Origin: JAFGJQ01 sp964586145
GTDB lineage: Bacteria > Planctomycetota > Phycisphaerae > UBA1845
Direction of reading: 5' to 3'
Assembly (NCBI GenBank): GCA_964586145.1
Contig: CAZPHH010000006.1
Coordinates: 25,355-89,354 of the forward strand
DNA: 64,000 nt
The notes beneath the pieces are model-generated. The model did no database searches. It was not told the DNA's origin and was given only the letters and a program-made list of their open reading frames with translations. The stretch's first letter is position 1, and the number at the start of each line of letters is the position of its first letter. Made by a program: the position numbers and the translations under genes. This document shows positions 35,315-43,658 of the stretch, in pieces.

Positions 35315-35417
35315 GTCTGCGGAATGAACCATGCGGCGCTTCGGGATGCGGAGTTTCGGGTGGCGGTATCCACCGCTCCCGGTTGGCGACGATCCGTCCT
35401 GCCCCATTCCGACAGGC

Positions 35418-35948
35418 TCAAGAGCTTGATTCGTCCCCTTTATGCACAACTTTGCCCTTGAGCTCCTCTTTGCGGATGCCGAGTTCCTCGAAGCTCTGTT
35501 TGAAGCCGCGCAGGGTGCCGCATTCCGGGCAGCGGGGCACGGTAAGGCCCTGGAGGCGGTAGCCGCACCGGAGACAGCGGATGTCGTCCTCGGTGCCTCT
35601 CGCCGATGGCGCCGACCGATCCGGTCTCAGTAACAACACGGCCGCTCGGATCGACAGGATCCCAATCGGAAGCAGCGCGACGCCGCCCACGATCATGGTC
35701 AGCGCGGCCGGCATCCGATGCGTTCGGTCCACCCACAACAGAACCTGCGCCAGCAGCGTCAGCAGGAGGCCGATCATGGCCGCCGCGCGCAGCACTATCG
35801 GCAACGGAGTCGAGACGAGCATCCCCGCAGCGACCGTCCCCCGCGTGGCAAGGATCGCGCCTACCCACACGCTGGCGACCAAGACCACAAGCCCGTTCAG
35901 CATCGCGGCCCGGCGACGTGGGTCACGGGTTTTCGACAGGGTCGGCAT
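35418..35948 (-). CDS. Membrane protein with C-terminal zinc ribbon
   Basis: 176 residues. Three or four membrane helices (about 20-40, 50-72, 80-100 and 105-125) are followed by a zinc ribbon 'CLRCGYRLQGLTVPRCPECG' (about 131-150) and a charged tail 'KEELKGKVV'. Zinc ribbons of this CLRCGY type next to membrane helices are common in planctomycete proteins of unknown role. ATG 35948 has GGAGG about 8 nt upstream, favoured over an ATG 15 nt earlier and over a long Pro/Arg-rich extension that overlaps the next gene. Confidence 0.72.
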   Translation of the reverse strand: MPTLSKTRDPRRRAAMLNGLVVLVASVWVGAILATRGTVAAGMLVSTPLPIVLRAAAMIGLLLTLLAQVLLWVDRTHRMPAALTMIVGGVALLPIGILSIRAAVLLLRPDRSAPSARGTEDDIRCLRCGYRLQGLTVPRCPECGTLRGFKQSFEELGIRKEELKGKVVHKGDESSS

Positions 35949-36042
35949 GCCGGGTGCCTCCATCGGCAACAGGCGCCGCTCCTGACGTAAAGTGCGACGA
36001 TGCGTCCAGCGCGGCGGCAGGAGCCGGCCCGGCGCGCCCGGA

Positions 36043-36648
36043 TCACTTCTTCTTGCGAGGCGCCTTGGGCTTCTTGGCTTTGGGGGCTTTGGCTGCGGAT
36101 TTGGCTGGGCCGGGCTTCGCCTTGGCCACCGCCCTGGCTGCCTTGGGGGCCTTCTCGGCGGCGGTGGCCTTGGCCGATGCCTTCCGGCCGGTGGGTGCTT
36201 TCGATTTGGCGGTCGCCGCTTTTTTCGCAACCGGACGCGTCGCGGTTTTGGGCAGGGGTTTGGAGGCGACCGCTTCCACCTTCTCCACTGGCCGCGGTGG
36301 GGTCGGGCGGGCCTTGATCGCGCGGGCTCTTATGTCCTCATCGAGAACGCGAGCCGGCGTCGGCTCCCATTTCTTCTTCACACTCGGCGCCGGAGGCACG
36401 GAGTCCGTCAGGGGGGTGACCAGCAGTCCCGTGTAATAGCCTTCCTTCTCGAGCCGAGCCAACTGCGCGTCAGCGTCTTTGCGCTCGACGCACTTGAGCA
36501 GCGTCAGAGTCAGCCCGTCGGCATACCCGGTGAGCTTCCAGGCAAACGCCGGCGGCTCCTTCTTCCGCGCCGCGCTGCTGCCGGACGCTGCGCCTTCGCC
36601 TTGCTGTTCCTTTGGCTTAATGTCCGTCTCTTTGGATTCGTCAGCCAC
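36043..36648 (-). CDS. Protein with histone-H1-like Lys/Ala/Pro tail
   Basis: GTG start at 36648. Residues about 30-85 form a small globular domain ('FAWKLTGYADGLTLTLLKCV' and a following helix 'ADAQLARLEKEGYY'); from about 100 the chain is almost only Lys, Ala, Pro, Arg and Thr with repeating 'KK/AK/PK' steps to the end. This is the composition of eukaryotic H1 and of bacterial H1-like DNA-binding tails. Nucleoid binding is an inference. It lies 94 nt upstream of the zinc-ribbon gene on the same strand and downstream of tRNA-Arg. Confidence 0.7.
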   Translation of the reverse strand: MADESKETDIKPKEQQGEGAASGSSAARKKEPPAFAWKLTGYADGLTLTLLKCVERKDADAQLARLEKEGYYTGLLVTPLTDSVPPAPSVKKKWEPTPARVLDEDIRARAIKARPTPPRPVEKVEAVASKPLPKTATRPVAKKAATAKSKAPTGRKASAKATAAEKAPKAARAVAKAKPGPAKSAAKAPKAKKPKAPRKKK

Positions 36649-36774
36649 GGCTTGGACCTGCTCGCCAGAATAGTCACTAGCACCGGCGCCCCAGCGTGAC
36701 CGCCTGCACCGGGGAGAACGCGGGGCAACCTGCGGGCGACGGCCGGGGGCCCATAAAGGTTCCCCGCTTGCACC

Positions 36775-36847
36775 GCGCCCGGGAGGACTCGAACCTCCAA
36801 CCTGCTGGTTCGAAGCCAGCCACTCTATCCACTTGAGCTACAGGCGC
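36775..36847 (-). tRNA. tRNA-Arg (anticodon TCG)
   Basis: A 73-nt cloverleaf on the minus strand. The acceptor stem GCGCCTG/CGGGCGC pairs with one G-T; the anticodon arm has stem GCTGG/CCAGC and loop CTTCGAA, giving anticodon TCG, which reads CGA and CGG arginine codons. The T arm has GGAGG-TTCGAGT-CCTCC. CCA is not encoded. Confidence 0.95.
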
Positions 36848-37031
36848 TTCCAGCGTTCGTTCGATCACGCCTCCCCACCGCCCCACCCCGCGGCGGACGG
36901 CTGGCCCGCATTATAGGGGCCGGCCCGCGCCGTGTCACCTCCGGCGACCGAGATTGCCGCCACGTCCCGCTTCTGTGCCGGGCCGCGAGGCGGTAGCATT
37001 CAGACTGCCCAGATGACAGGAGGCTGAACCG

Positions 37032-38183
37032 ATGCGTGACGCAGTTGTGCGAAGGTGGGTCAGGGTGGCCGGGATGGGCGCTCTCATCCTGGCCGGGGCC
37101 GCCGTGGCCGAGGAGAACACCATGAGTTCCCGGGCACGCCAACCGCTCCGACCGCCAGCCCTCCGGACGGGCGACACCATCGGGATCGTCGCCCCCGGGC
37201 ATCCGCTGGACCGCGACCGGATTGACCGGGCCGTCCGCCGACTCGAGGGCATGGGCTTCCGGGCCTGCGTCATCGGCGACGTTTACACCCGCCGCGGATA
37301 CCTGGCCGCCACCGACGCCGAGCGGGCCCAGGCCATCATGGCGGCCTTCCTGGACCCCCAGGTCAAGGCCGTCTTCTGCGGCACCGGCGGCTACGGCACC
37401 ACCCGCATCCTGGAACGGCTGGATTTCGATGCCATCCGCCGCAACCCCAAAATCCTGCTCGGGTTCAGCGACGTCACGGCCCTCCACCTGGCGATCCACA
37501 AGGAGACCGGCCAAGTCACGTTCCACGGTCCGAACCTGATGTGGGGATTGGGCAGCGAAGACCGCAACCTCACGCCGTTCGCCTCCGTCCATCTCTGGCG
37601 CAACCTTTGCGATTCCAATACGTTAGAATCAATTGTCGCCCGTTCGGCCAAGCCCGATTCCAGTGAGCCGGTGCCCGGCTTCGAAGCCCTGACGCGGCCC
37701 ACCCCCGACAACCTTCTGCGGTACGACCTGTCCCTCTGCGAGCCGGAGACCCTGGCCCCGACAACCATCCGCCCGGGGCGGGCGCGGGGACGCCTGGTTG
37801 GCGGGAACCTCTCGCTGGTCTGTGCCCTGATGGGTACCCCGTGGCAAATCGAGACGAAGGGGCGCATCCTGTTCCTCGAGGACGTCGGCGAGCAACCGTA
37901 CCGGATCGACCGGTTCCTTCGCCAGCTCAAGCACGCCGGCCTGCTGGACGGCGTCGCCGGCGTGATCCTCGGCCGCTGGCACAAGTGCGTCCCGGACAAT
38001 CCGGAGAAGAGCATGACCCTGGACGAGGTTTTCGCCGACTACTTCAGCGACGCGCCGTATCCCGTGGTCGCGCAGTTCCCCGTCGGCCACGTGCGGGACA
38101 ACGCCACGCTCCCGCTCGGCGTCCTGGCCGAGCTCGACGCCACCGCCCTGACCCTCACCCTGCTGGAACCCGCCGTGGAGTGA
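37032..38183 (+). CDS. LD-carboxypeptidase, S66 family (LdcA/MccF-like)
   Basis: Cleaves the L-Lys/DAP-D-Ala bond of murein tetrapeptides during recycling. N-terminal hydrophobic segment (about 10-26) suggests export. The S66 motifs are present: 'VKAVFCGTGGYGTTRILERLD' then the nucleophile Ser146 in 'GFSDVTALHL', a catalytic Glu in 'LFLEDVGEQPY' (about 280), and the His in 'FPVGHVRDNATLPLG' (about 350). Length 383 includes an insert around 190-220. The alternative is the MccF-type microcin-resistance hydrolase. Reading starts 185 nt past tRNA-Arg, on the opposite strand. Confidence 0.88.
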   Translation: MRDAVVRRWVRVAGMGALILAGAAVAEENTMSSRARQPLRPPALRTGDTIGIVAPGHPLDRDRIDRAVRRLEGMGFRACVIGDVYTRRGYLAATDAERAQAIMAAFLDPQVKAVFCGTGGYGTTRILERLDFDAIRRNPKILLGFSDVTALHLAIHKETGQVTFHGPNLMWGLGSEDRNLTPFASVHLWRNLCDSNTLESIVARSAKPDSSEPVPGFEALTRPTPDNLLRYDLSLCEPETLAPTTIRPGRARGRLVGGNLSLVCALMGTPWQIETKGRILFLEDVGEQPYRIDRFLRQLKHAGLLDGVAGVILGRWHKCVPDNPEKSMTLDEVFADYFSDAPYPVVAQFPVGHVRDNATLPLGVLAELDATALTLTLLEPAVE

Positions 38184-38347
38184 CGACCCCTCTGCGGCCC
38201 GTTGCCATGGCATCCGCCTCGCGGGCCACGTTCTGCGACTGTATCCACTACACTGGTCCGTGCCGTTCGCAGGCCCGAACCCCGCAATTCCGAGTTCCAA
38301 CGGTCGAAAGTCTGACGAGTCACGATACACTGCAGGACGGAGCCGAC

Positions 38348-39625
38348 GTGGTGCGAAGCCTTTTTGACCAATACAACGAGCCCGAAAACCAGTTGACACA
38401 CGCGCTGGCGTGTTGTCTGAATGAGGACAGGGGTCTTCTTCGCTCCTTTGCAGACTGGCTGGCCCGCCCACGGCCTCCAAGCCGCTGCACCCTGGAAGTT
38501 GTCGAACAAACCCTGCCGGGAGAGGAAGAAGATGCTGAGGAGCCGACGGATCAACAGGGTCTCCCGGACCTGTGGATCCACGACCACGGAGAATGGTCCC
38601 TGATCATCGAGAACAAGGTACGATCGCCGGTCAACGCCGCTCAGATCAGCCGGCACCGTGCGACAGCGACTCGACGCGGGTTCATTCAACATTCTCTCAT
38701 CGTGATTTCACCCGAAACGCCGCCGGATCGTTCGCTGGCGGGGGCACGCCATGTTCGTTGGTCGCAGGTTTACGAATGGTTCCTCCGGCGGCGGATCGGC
38801 TCCGAATGGGCTCGCCGTCTGGTGCATTACATGGAGTCTGTGGAGTCACGCATGACCGCAACCGGCTATCTTGAGAGGGGGAGTCTCACAACCTTCTCCG
38901 GAATTCGCTTCGGTCCGGACAACCCGTGGAGCTATCGCGAGGCCAAACGCCTGTTGCGACTCGCGTTGGATCAACTCCGCGCCGATCGGCGACTTGTCCG
39001 GCTGGGAATGGATCCGTCCGGCGCGGGACGCCCCGCCATCACAGGCAGGGAGGGATCGGCCGTCTGGGATTTCCTTCCACTGCGATACGCGGCGCGCGCG
39101 CAGAATTTCACCGCATATCCTCACCTTACGATGGGCATCCAGAGCACGCGGGTGCTCGTCATTGTGACTGTTCCGAACGGTGTGAGGGCTCCGTTGCGCC
39201 GCAACCTTCTCGCATTGGGCGAAGAAGGCTTCTGTGGGATCGCCATGCAGATCTGCGGGAACCTGGTTCGTTTGTTTCGTAAGGCCAACGGCGCCAAGCC
39301 GTGGGTGGACGTATGTCAGCGGCACTACCCGACGCAGCGTTCCGCTCCGATTGAGGACGCAAGACTCGAATTCGATCTGCGAACGGCCGTCCCCCACGGC
39401 AGGAGACGCAGGAGTGGAGATGCGGTGAAGTCGCAACCCCAATGGCTCCGTGCCACATACGCTTCGTTGGCGACGAAGCGGTCCAACCTTCAGGTCGGTT
39501 TCGGGGCCGCGTTCTCACTCGATTGCCCCATCCTGCACTCGAAGCAGGCTCTTGATTACTTCTCCGGGACGTGGCTTGCCTGCGAGCCTCTCTTGAAGGT
39601 CCTGTTCTCAGGGAACCGGTCCTGA
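38348..39625 (+). CDS. PD-(D/E)XK nuclease family protein (PDDEXK_4-like)
   Basis: 425 residues. The start 'VRSLFDQYNEPENQLTHALA' matches the ENQLTHAL-type beginning of this family. The core 'LPDLWIHDHGEWSLIIENKV' carries the nuclease signature: Asp in PDLWI and Glu-Asn-Lys, then 'QISRHRATATRRG' with the supporting helix. The C-terminal half (about 170-425) is of unknown type. GTG 38348 (GGAG about 7 nt upstream) is preferred over a frame that runs back into the previous gene. A 9-of-10 inverted repeat (39602-39627) spans the stop. It is a lone nuclease; with the AAA pair 3 kb away it suggests a defence patch. The base composition looks lower in GC than the neighbours. Confidence 0.72.
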   Translation: MVRSLFDQYNEPENQLTHALACCLNEDRGLLRSFADWLARPRPPSRCTLEVVEQTLPGEEEDAEEPTDQQGLPDLWIHDHGEWSLIIENKVRSPVNAAQISRHRATATRRGFIQHSLIVISPETPPDRSLAGARHVRWSQVYEWFLRRRIGSEWARRLVHYMESVESRMTATGYLERGSLTTFSGIRFGPDNPWSYREAKRLLRLALDQLRADRRLVRLGMDPSGAGRPAITGREGSAVWDFLPLRYAARAQNFTAYPHLTMGIQSTRVLVIVTVPNGVRAPLRRNLLALGEEGFCGIAMQICGNLVRLFRKANGAKPWVDVCQRHYPTQRSAPIEDARLEFDLRTAVPHGRRRRSGDAVKSQPQWLRATYASLATKRSNLQVGFGAAFSLDCPILHSKQALDYFSGTWLACEPLLKVLFSGNRS

Positions 39626-40228
39626 GAACAGGACTTGGCTGAGCCGGGCTGCACGGCTCTGCATCCGGCCGCACTATTTCACGCGAACCGAACCTTGCCA
39701 ATCGGACGTCCCCTTTTCCATCTCTGCTCGCGCACCCATTCGATCGTCGCAACGGCGAAGCGGTTTCAGGCCCGTGAACGGGCCTGGGACCGAGGGCGGA
39801 AGATAGGCACTGCTCAAGAGCAGCGGCACATACACTCATCCGGTCCCTGCAGGACCGGCAGGTTGGGATGGGGCGGCGCGGACCCGCGGTTGAGAACCGC
39901 GGGCTCATCTCGTCCTGGCCTACGGCCCTTTGGGGGCGGGTTGGGGGCCGATCTACTCATAGTTCCCCACCCCCGCTTGCCATTCGCAATTCGTCACTCG
40001 CAATTCGCAATTCGTCCCGCCAATCGCAATTCATCGTTCGCCATTCGCAATTCGTTCCGCAACTCCCCGCTGTGTTCCTGCGACGAGGTACTGATCAAGA
40101 GCAGCGGCAAATGGGGGTCCGGAGCACTGCGCGAGAGGCAGTGGCATGCGTTGGGACCGAGACCCTGGACACCGCTGCGCGCCATCACGGGCAGATTGGA
40201 ATCACCGTCTGGCAGGGCGGTGTCCCAC
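39626..40228. repeat. Repeat-rich spacer: hairpin copies and degenerate ATTCGCAATTCG tandem
   Basis: Three copies of a 21-23 nt hairpin with core ACTG-CTCAAGAG-CAGCGGCA lie at 39807-39829, 40090-40110 and (diverged) 40124-40147. Between them a degenerate tandem of ATTCGCAATTCG fills about 39979-40061. A CAGGCCCG-TGAA-CGGGCCTG hairpin is at 39767-39786. No gene was found. Confidence 0.6.
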
Positions 40229-43200
40229 TCAGTTCGCGATCAGGTTCACCAGGCGGCCTTTGGCCACGATGACGCGGCGGACCGTCTTGCCGGCGATGGC
40301 GTCGGCCACCTTGGCGTCGGCGCGGGCCAGCGCTTCGATCTGCGCGTCGTCCGCGTCGGCAGGCACGTGGATCCGGCTCTTGATCTTGCCGTTGACCTGC
40401 ACCGCGATCTCCACCGACTCGTCGCGAGCCAACGTCTCCTCGTACGCCGGCCACGCCTCGCCGATCAGTGACTGCTCGTGCCCCAGCCGCCGCCACAGCT
40501 CCTCCGCAATGTGCGGCGCGAACGGGGCCAGCAGCAGCACGAACGGCTCCAGCGCCGTACGCGGTCGCTTGCTCCGCGGCGTCATGAAGTTCACGAAGTC
40601 AAAGAACTTCGCGATGGCCGTGTTGAACTTGAGCTGCTCGATGTCGTCGCCCACGCCCCTGATCGTCTTGTGCAGCACGCGCAGACATTCGGCGTCCGGC
40701 TTCTCGTCCGCCAGGGCGGGCGACAGCCGGCCGGTCTCCTCGTCGATGAACAGCCGCCAGATGCGCGACAGCAGCTTGAACAGGCCGGGGACGTCCCGCG
40801 TGTTCCACGGCTTCGACGCCTCGATCGGACCCATGAACATCTCGTACAGCCGGAACGTGTCGGCCCCGAACTGCCCGATGACATCGTCCGGGTTCACCAC
40901 GTTCTTCAGCGACTTGCTCATCTTCGCGATGACCGGCCCCACCGGCTCGCCCGTCTGCTTGTGGCGGAACTTGCCCTCGGAGACCTCTTCCACCAGGTCC
41001 GGCGTGATGGTGGCCCCGCGTTCGTCCTTGAACGCAAAGCCCTGGATCATCCCCTGGTTCACCAGCTTCATGAACGGCTCGCAGGTGGAGACGCAATCCA
41101 GGTCAAACAGCACCTTGTGCCAGAACCGCGCGTACAGCAGGTGCAGCACCGCGTGCTCCGCCCCGCCCACGTACGTGTCCACCGGCATCCAGTAGTCGTC
41201 GGCCATGCGGTCGCAGAACCGCGAGCTCAGCGTCGGGTTCAGGTAGCGCAGGTAGTACCAGCACGAGCCGGCCCATTGCGGCATCGTGTTCAGGTCGTGA
41301 CGCCACGTCGTCCCGTCCCGCTGCACGGTGACCCAGTCCTTCGCCCGGCCCAGCGGCGGCTCCGGAAGGGCGTCGGAGCCCTCCGCGACCGGCGTCGGCT
41401 TGAAATCCTCCATCGGCGGCAGGGCGACCGGCAGGTCCTTCTCGTCGTACGGAATGATCTCGCCGTCCTCGCCGTGCAGAACCGGAAACGGCTCGCCCCA
41501 GTACTTCTGCCGGCTGAACACCCAGTCGCGCAGCTTGTAGTTCACCGCCCCCTGGCCCAGCCCGTTCTGCTCCAGCCACTGCGTGATCCGGGTCTTGGCT
41601 TTCGGCGTGGGCAGGTCATTGATCGTGCATACGTCGCGGGGCAGCCCGGCCCCCCCTCGCGGTGGCGAGTTGAGGTTCACGCCTTCGCCGACGAACGACT
41701 CCGCGAAGATCCCCGGATCCTCCGCGAACACGGGCAGGGCCACCTGCTGCAGCCAGCCGCTGTCCCCGTCCAGCAACGCCATGGCGTTCTGCGCCGTGAT
41801 GCCTCCCACGGTGCCCGCCGCAAGCGTGGCCGAGTCCAGCACCTCCTGCCGAAGGCTCGGTCGGCCTTTCCGGGCGCAGTACTTCTCGTCGATGGCCCCA
41901 CGGATGATCTGCTCGTGCAGCCACTCGCCCGGCGGGCGAACCACGGCCACGATCGGCAAGTCAAACGCCTTGGCAAAGTCGAAGTCCCGCGTGTCGTGCG
42001 CCGGGACGGCCATGATCGCGCCCGTGCCGTATCCCATCAGGACGTAGTCAGCCACCCACACCGGGATACGCTCGCCGTTGACCGGGTTCAGCGCGTACGC
42101 CCCGGTAAACACGCCGGTCTTCTCTTTGGTGTCGGCCGTTCGGTCCAGGTCCGACTTGTGGCGAGCGACCGTGACGTATTCCTCCACCGAGGCTCGCTGA
42201 TCCGGCGTGGTGATCTGGTCCACCAGCGGGTGTTCCGGGGCCAGCACCATATAGGTCGCCCCGAACAGCGTGTCCGGCCGCGTGGTGTACACGCGGATCG
42301 TGAACGGCTCCGGCCGGGCCGGGTAGCCGCCCGAGCGCCGCGCGGCCCGCCATTGCCCGGGATCCGGCGTAACCGGCGCCGCGGCCCCGCCGGAAACCAG
42401 CGGGAAGTCCACCTCGGCCCCCGTGCTGCGGCCAATCCAGTTTCGCTGCATGATCTTGATCGGCTCGGGCCAATCCAGCAGCTCCAGATCATTCAGCAGT
42501 CGCTCGGCGTACTTCGTGATGCGCAGCATCCACTGACGCAACGGGCGTCGGAACACCGGGTGGTTGCCGCGTTCGCTGCGGCCGTCGGACGTGACTTCCT
42601 CGTTGGCCAGCACGGTGCCCAGGGCGGGGCACCAGTTTACCGGCACCTCGTCGATGAAGGCCAGCCGCTGGTTGTTGATCGCCTGCCGCTGCTCGACGGG
42701 TGACAGCTCGCTCCACTTTCGGTGCGGCTGTTTCGGGTCGCGCACCAGCTTCAGCGCATCGTCCACGAAGAGCCTTTCGTTTCGCAGGGCCGCTTCCAGG
42801 TCGCTGACGGGCCGGGCCTTTCCCTTGTACGGCCGCCCGGTGTGGTCGGTCCAATCGAACTCGTCGTCGAACCAACTGTTGAACATCTGCAGGAAGATCC
42901 ACTGCGTGTGCTTGTAGTACTCCGGATCGCAGGTGGCGATTTCGCGGTCCCAGTCGTACGAGAAGCCGAACATCTTGAGCTGCCGCCGCATGTTCTCGAT
43001 GTTGCGGCGCGTGGTAATGGCCGGATGCACGCCGTGTTCAATGGCGTACTGTTCCGCCGGCAGCCCGAACGCGTCATAGCCCATCGGATGCAGGACGTTG
43101 AACCCGCGCATCCGCTTGTATCGCGAGTAGATGTCCGTCGCGCAGTACCCCAGCGGATGCCCCACGTGCAGGCCCGCGCCGCTGGGATACGGGAACATGT

Positions 43201-43357
43201 CCAGGACGTAGCACTTGGGCTTGGTGCCGTCGAAGCCGGGATCGCCGGGGTTGGCCACGGCGAAGGACTTGTGCTCTTCCCAGTAGGCCTGCCATCGGGC
43301 CTCGATGGTCCGAAAATCGTAACTACCCGCTTTTCCAGGGGGTTGCGTGTCTGCCAT
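40229..43357 (-). CDS. leuS: Leucyl-tRNA synthetase
   Basis: Class I synthetase charging tRNA-Leu. HIGH-type motif 'PYPSGAGLHVGHPLGY' (HVGH about 64-67), editing-domain stretches in the middle, and 'KMSKSLKNVVNPDD' (about 811-815) are clear. At 1042 residues it is larger than the E. coli enzyme (860), with extra segments around 120-190 and 550-640 and an anticodon/C-terminal region ending 'GRLVNLIAN'. ATG 43357 is chosen as the first start with a domain-like N-terminus; a GTG 6 nt upstream is equally possible. It stands alone. Confidence 0.95.
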   Translation of the reverse strand: MADTQPPGKAGSYDFRTIEARWQAYWEEHKSFAVANPGDPGFDGTKPKCYVLDMFPYPSGAGLHVGHPLGYCATDIYSRYKRMRGFNVLHPMGYDAFGLPAEQYAIEHGVHPAITTRRNIENMRRQLKMFGFSYDWDREIATCDPEYYKHTQWIFLQMFNSWFDDEFDWTDHTGRPYKGKARPVSDLEAALRNERLFVDDALKLVRDPKQPHRKWSELSPVEQRQAINNQRLAFIDEVPVNWCPALGTVLANEEVTSDGRSERGNHPVFRRPLRQWMLRITKYAERLLNDLELLDWPEPIKIMQRNWIGRSTGAEVDFPLVSGGAAAPVTPDPGQWRAARRSGGYPARPEPFTIRVYTTRPDTLFGATYMVLAPEHPLVDQITTPDQRASVEEYVTVARHKSDLDRTADTKEKTGVFTGAYALNPVNGERIPVWVADYVLMGYGTGAIMAVPAHDTRDFDFAKAFDLPIVAVVRPPGEWLHEQIIRGAIDEKYCARKGRPSLRQEVLDSATLAAGTVGGITAQNAMALLDGDSGWLQQVALPVFAEDPGIFAESFVGEGVNLNSPPRGGAGLPRDVCTINDLPTPKAKTRITQWLEQNGLGQGAVNYKLRDWVFSRQKYWGEPFPVLHGEDGEIIPYDEKDLPVALPPMEDFKPTPVAEGSDALPEPPLGRAKDWVTVQRDGTTWRHDLNTMPQWAGSCWYYLRYLNPTLSSRFCDRMADDYWMPVDTYVGGAEHAVLHLLYARFWHKVLFDLDCVSTCEPFMKLVNQGMIQGFAFKDERGATITPDLVEEVSEGKFRHKQTGEPVGPVIAKMSKSLKNVVNPDDVIGQFGADTFRLYEMFMGPIEASKPWNTRDVPGLFKLLSRIWRLFIDEETGRLSPALADEKPDAECLRVLHKTIRGVGDDIEQLKFNTAIAKFFDFVNFMTPRSKRPRTALEPFVLLLAPFAPHIAEELWRRLGHEQSLIGEAWPAYEETLARDESVEIAVQVNGKIKSRIHVPADADDAQIEALARADAKVADAIAGKTVRRVIVAKGRLVNLIAN

Positions 43358-43578
43358 GCTCACATTCCCATGCTGCCTGGATGATAATCTCTCGCGACGT
43401 TTCGACAAAACACACAGTGTATCGGTCGCGCCACCGCCGGGCAACCGGGCCGGCCGGTACCACAACCCGTTTTTATCCAGAATGTTATGGCAAAACCGGA
43501 ATTCGCTTGCCCCCGGGCGAAGCGAATTCGACATATCCAATGCCAAGACCTCCTTCTTCCTCCTCCTCCGAGGGAAGC

Positions 43579-43620
43579 CGCCAGATCGGGGCGTAAGTCG
43601 CGATCTGGCGATTTCCGTTT
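43579..43620. terminator. Perfect inverted repeat in the spacer between the ATPase gene and leuS
   Basis: Arms CGCCAGATCG (43579-43588) and CGATCTGGCG (43601-43610) form a 10-bp stem. The plus side carries ATTTCCGTTTTTACGG. On the minus strand, which serves the ATPase gene ending at 43659, no T-tract follows, so its action as a terminator is uncertain. Confidence 0.4.
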
Positions 43621-43658
43621 TTACGGCAGTGAGAATTCGGGCGACCGGTGAGAGTGCG

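Noticed and set aside
37841..38347. Upstream extension of the PD-(D/E)XK nuclease gene
   Set aside because: It runs through the end of the LD-carboxypeptidase gene in another frame and has a low-complexity Arg/Pro product.
39602..39627. Rho-independent terminator at the end of the PD-(D/E)XK gene
   Set aside because: The GTTCTCAGGG / TCCTGAGAAC stem has no T-tract and overlaps the stop codon.
39979..40061. CRISPR array
   Set aside because: The repeats are short, degenerate and lack unique spacers of regular length; no cas genes nearby.
43358..43658. T-box leader upstream of leuS
   Set aside because: No T-box core sequence and no specifier-loop arrangement was found; only one simple inverted repeat.
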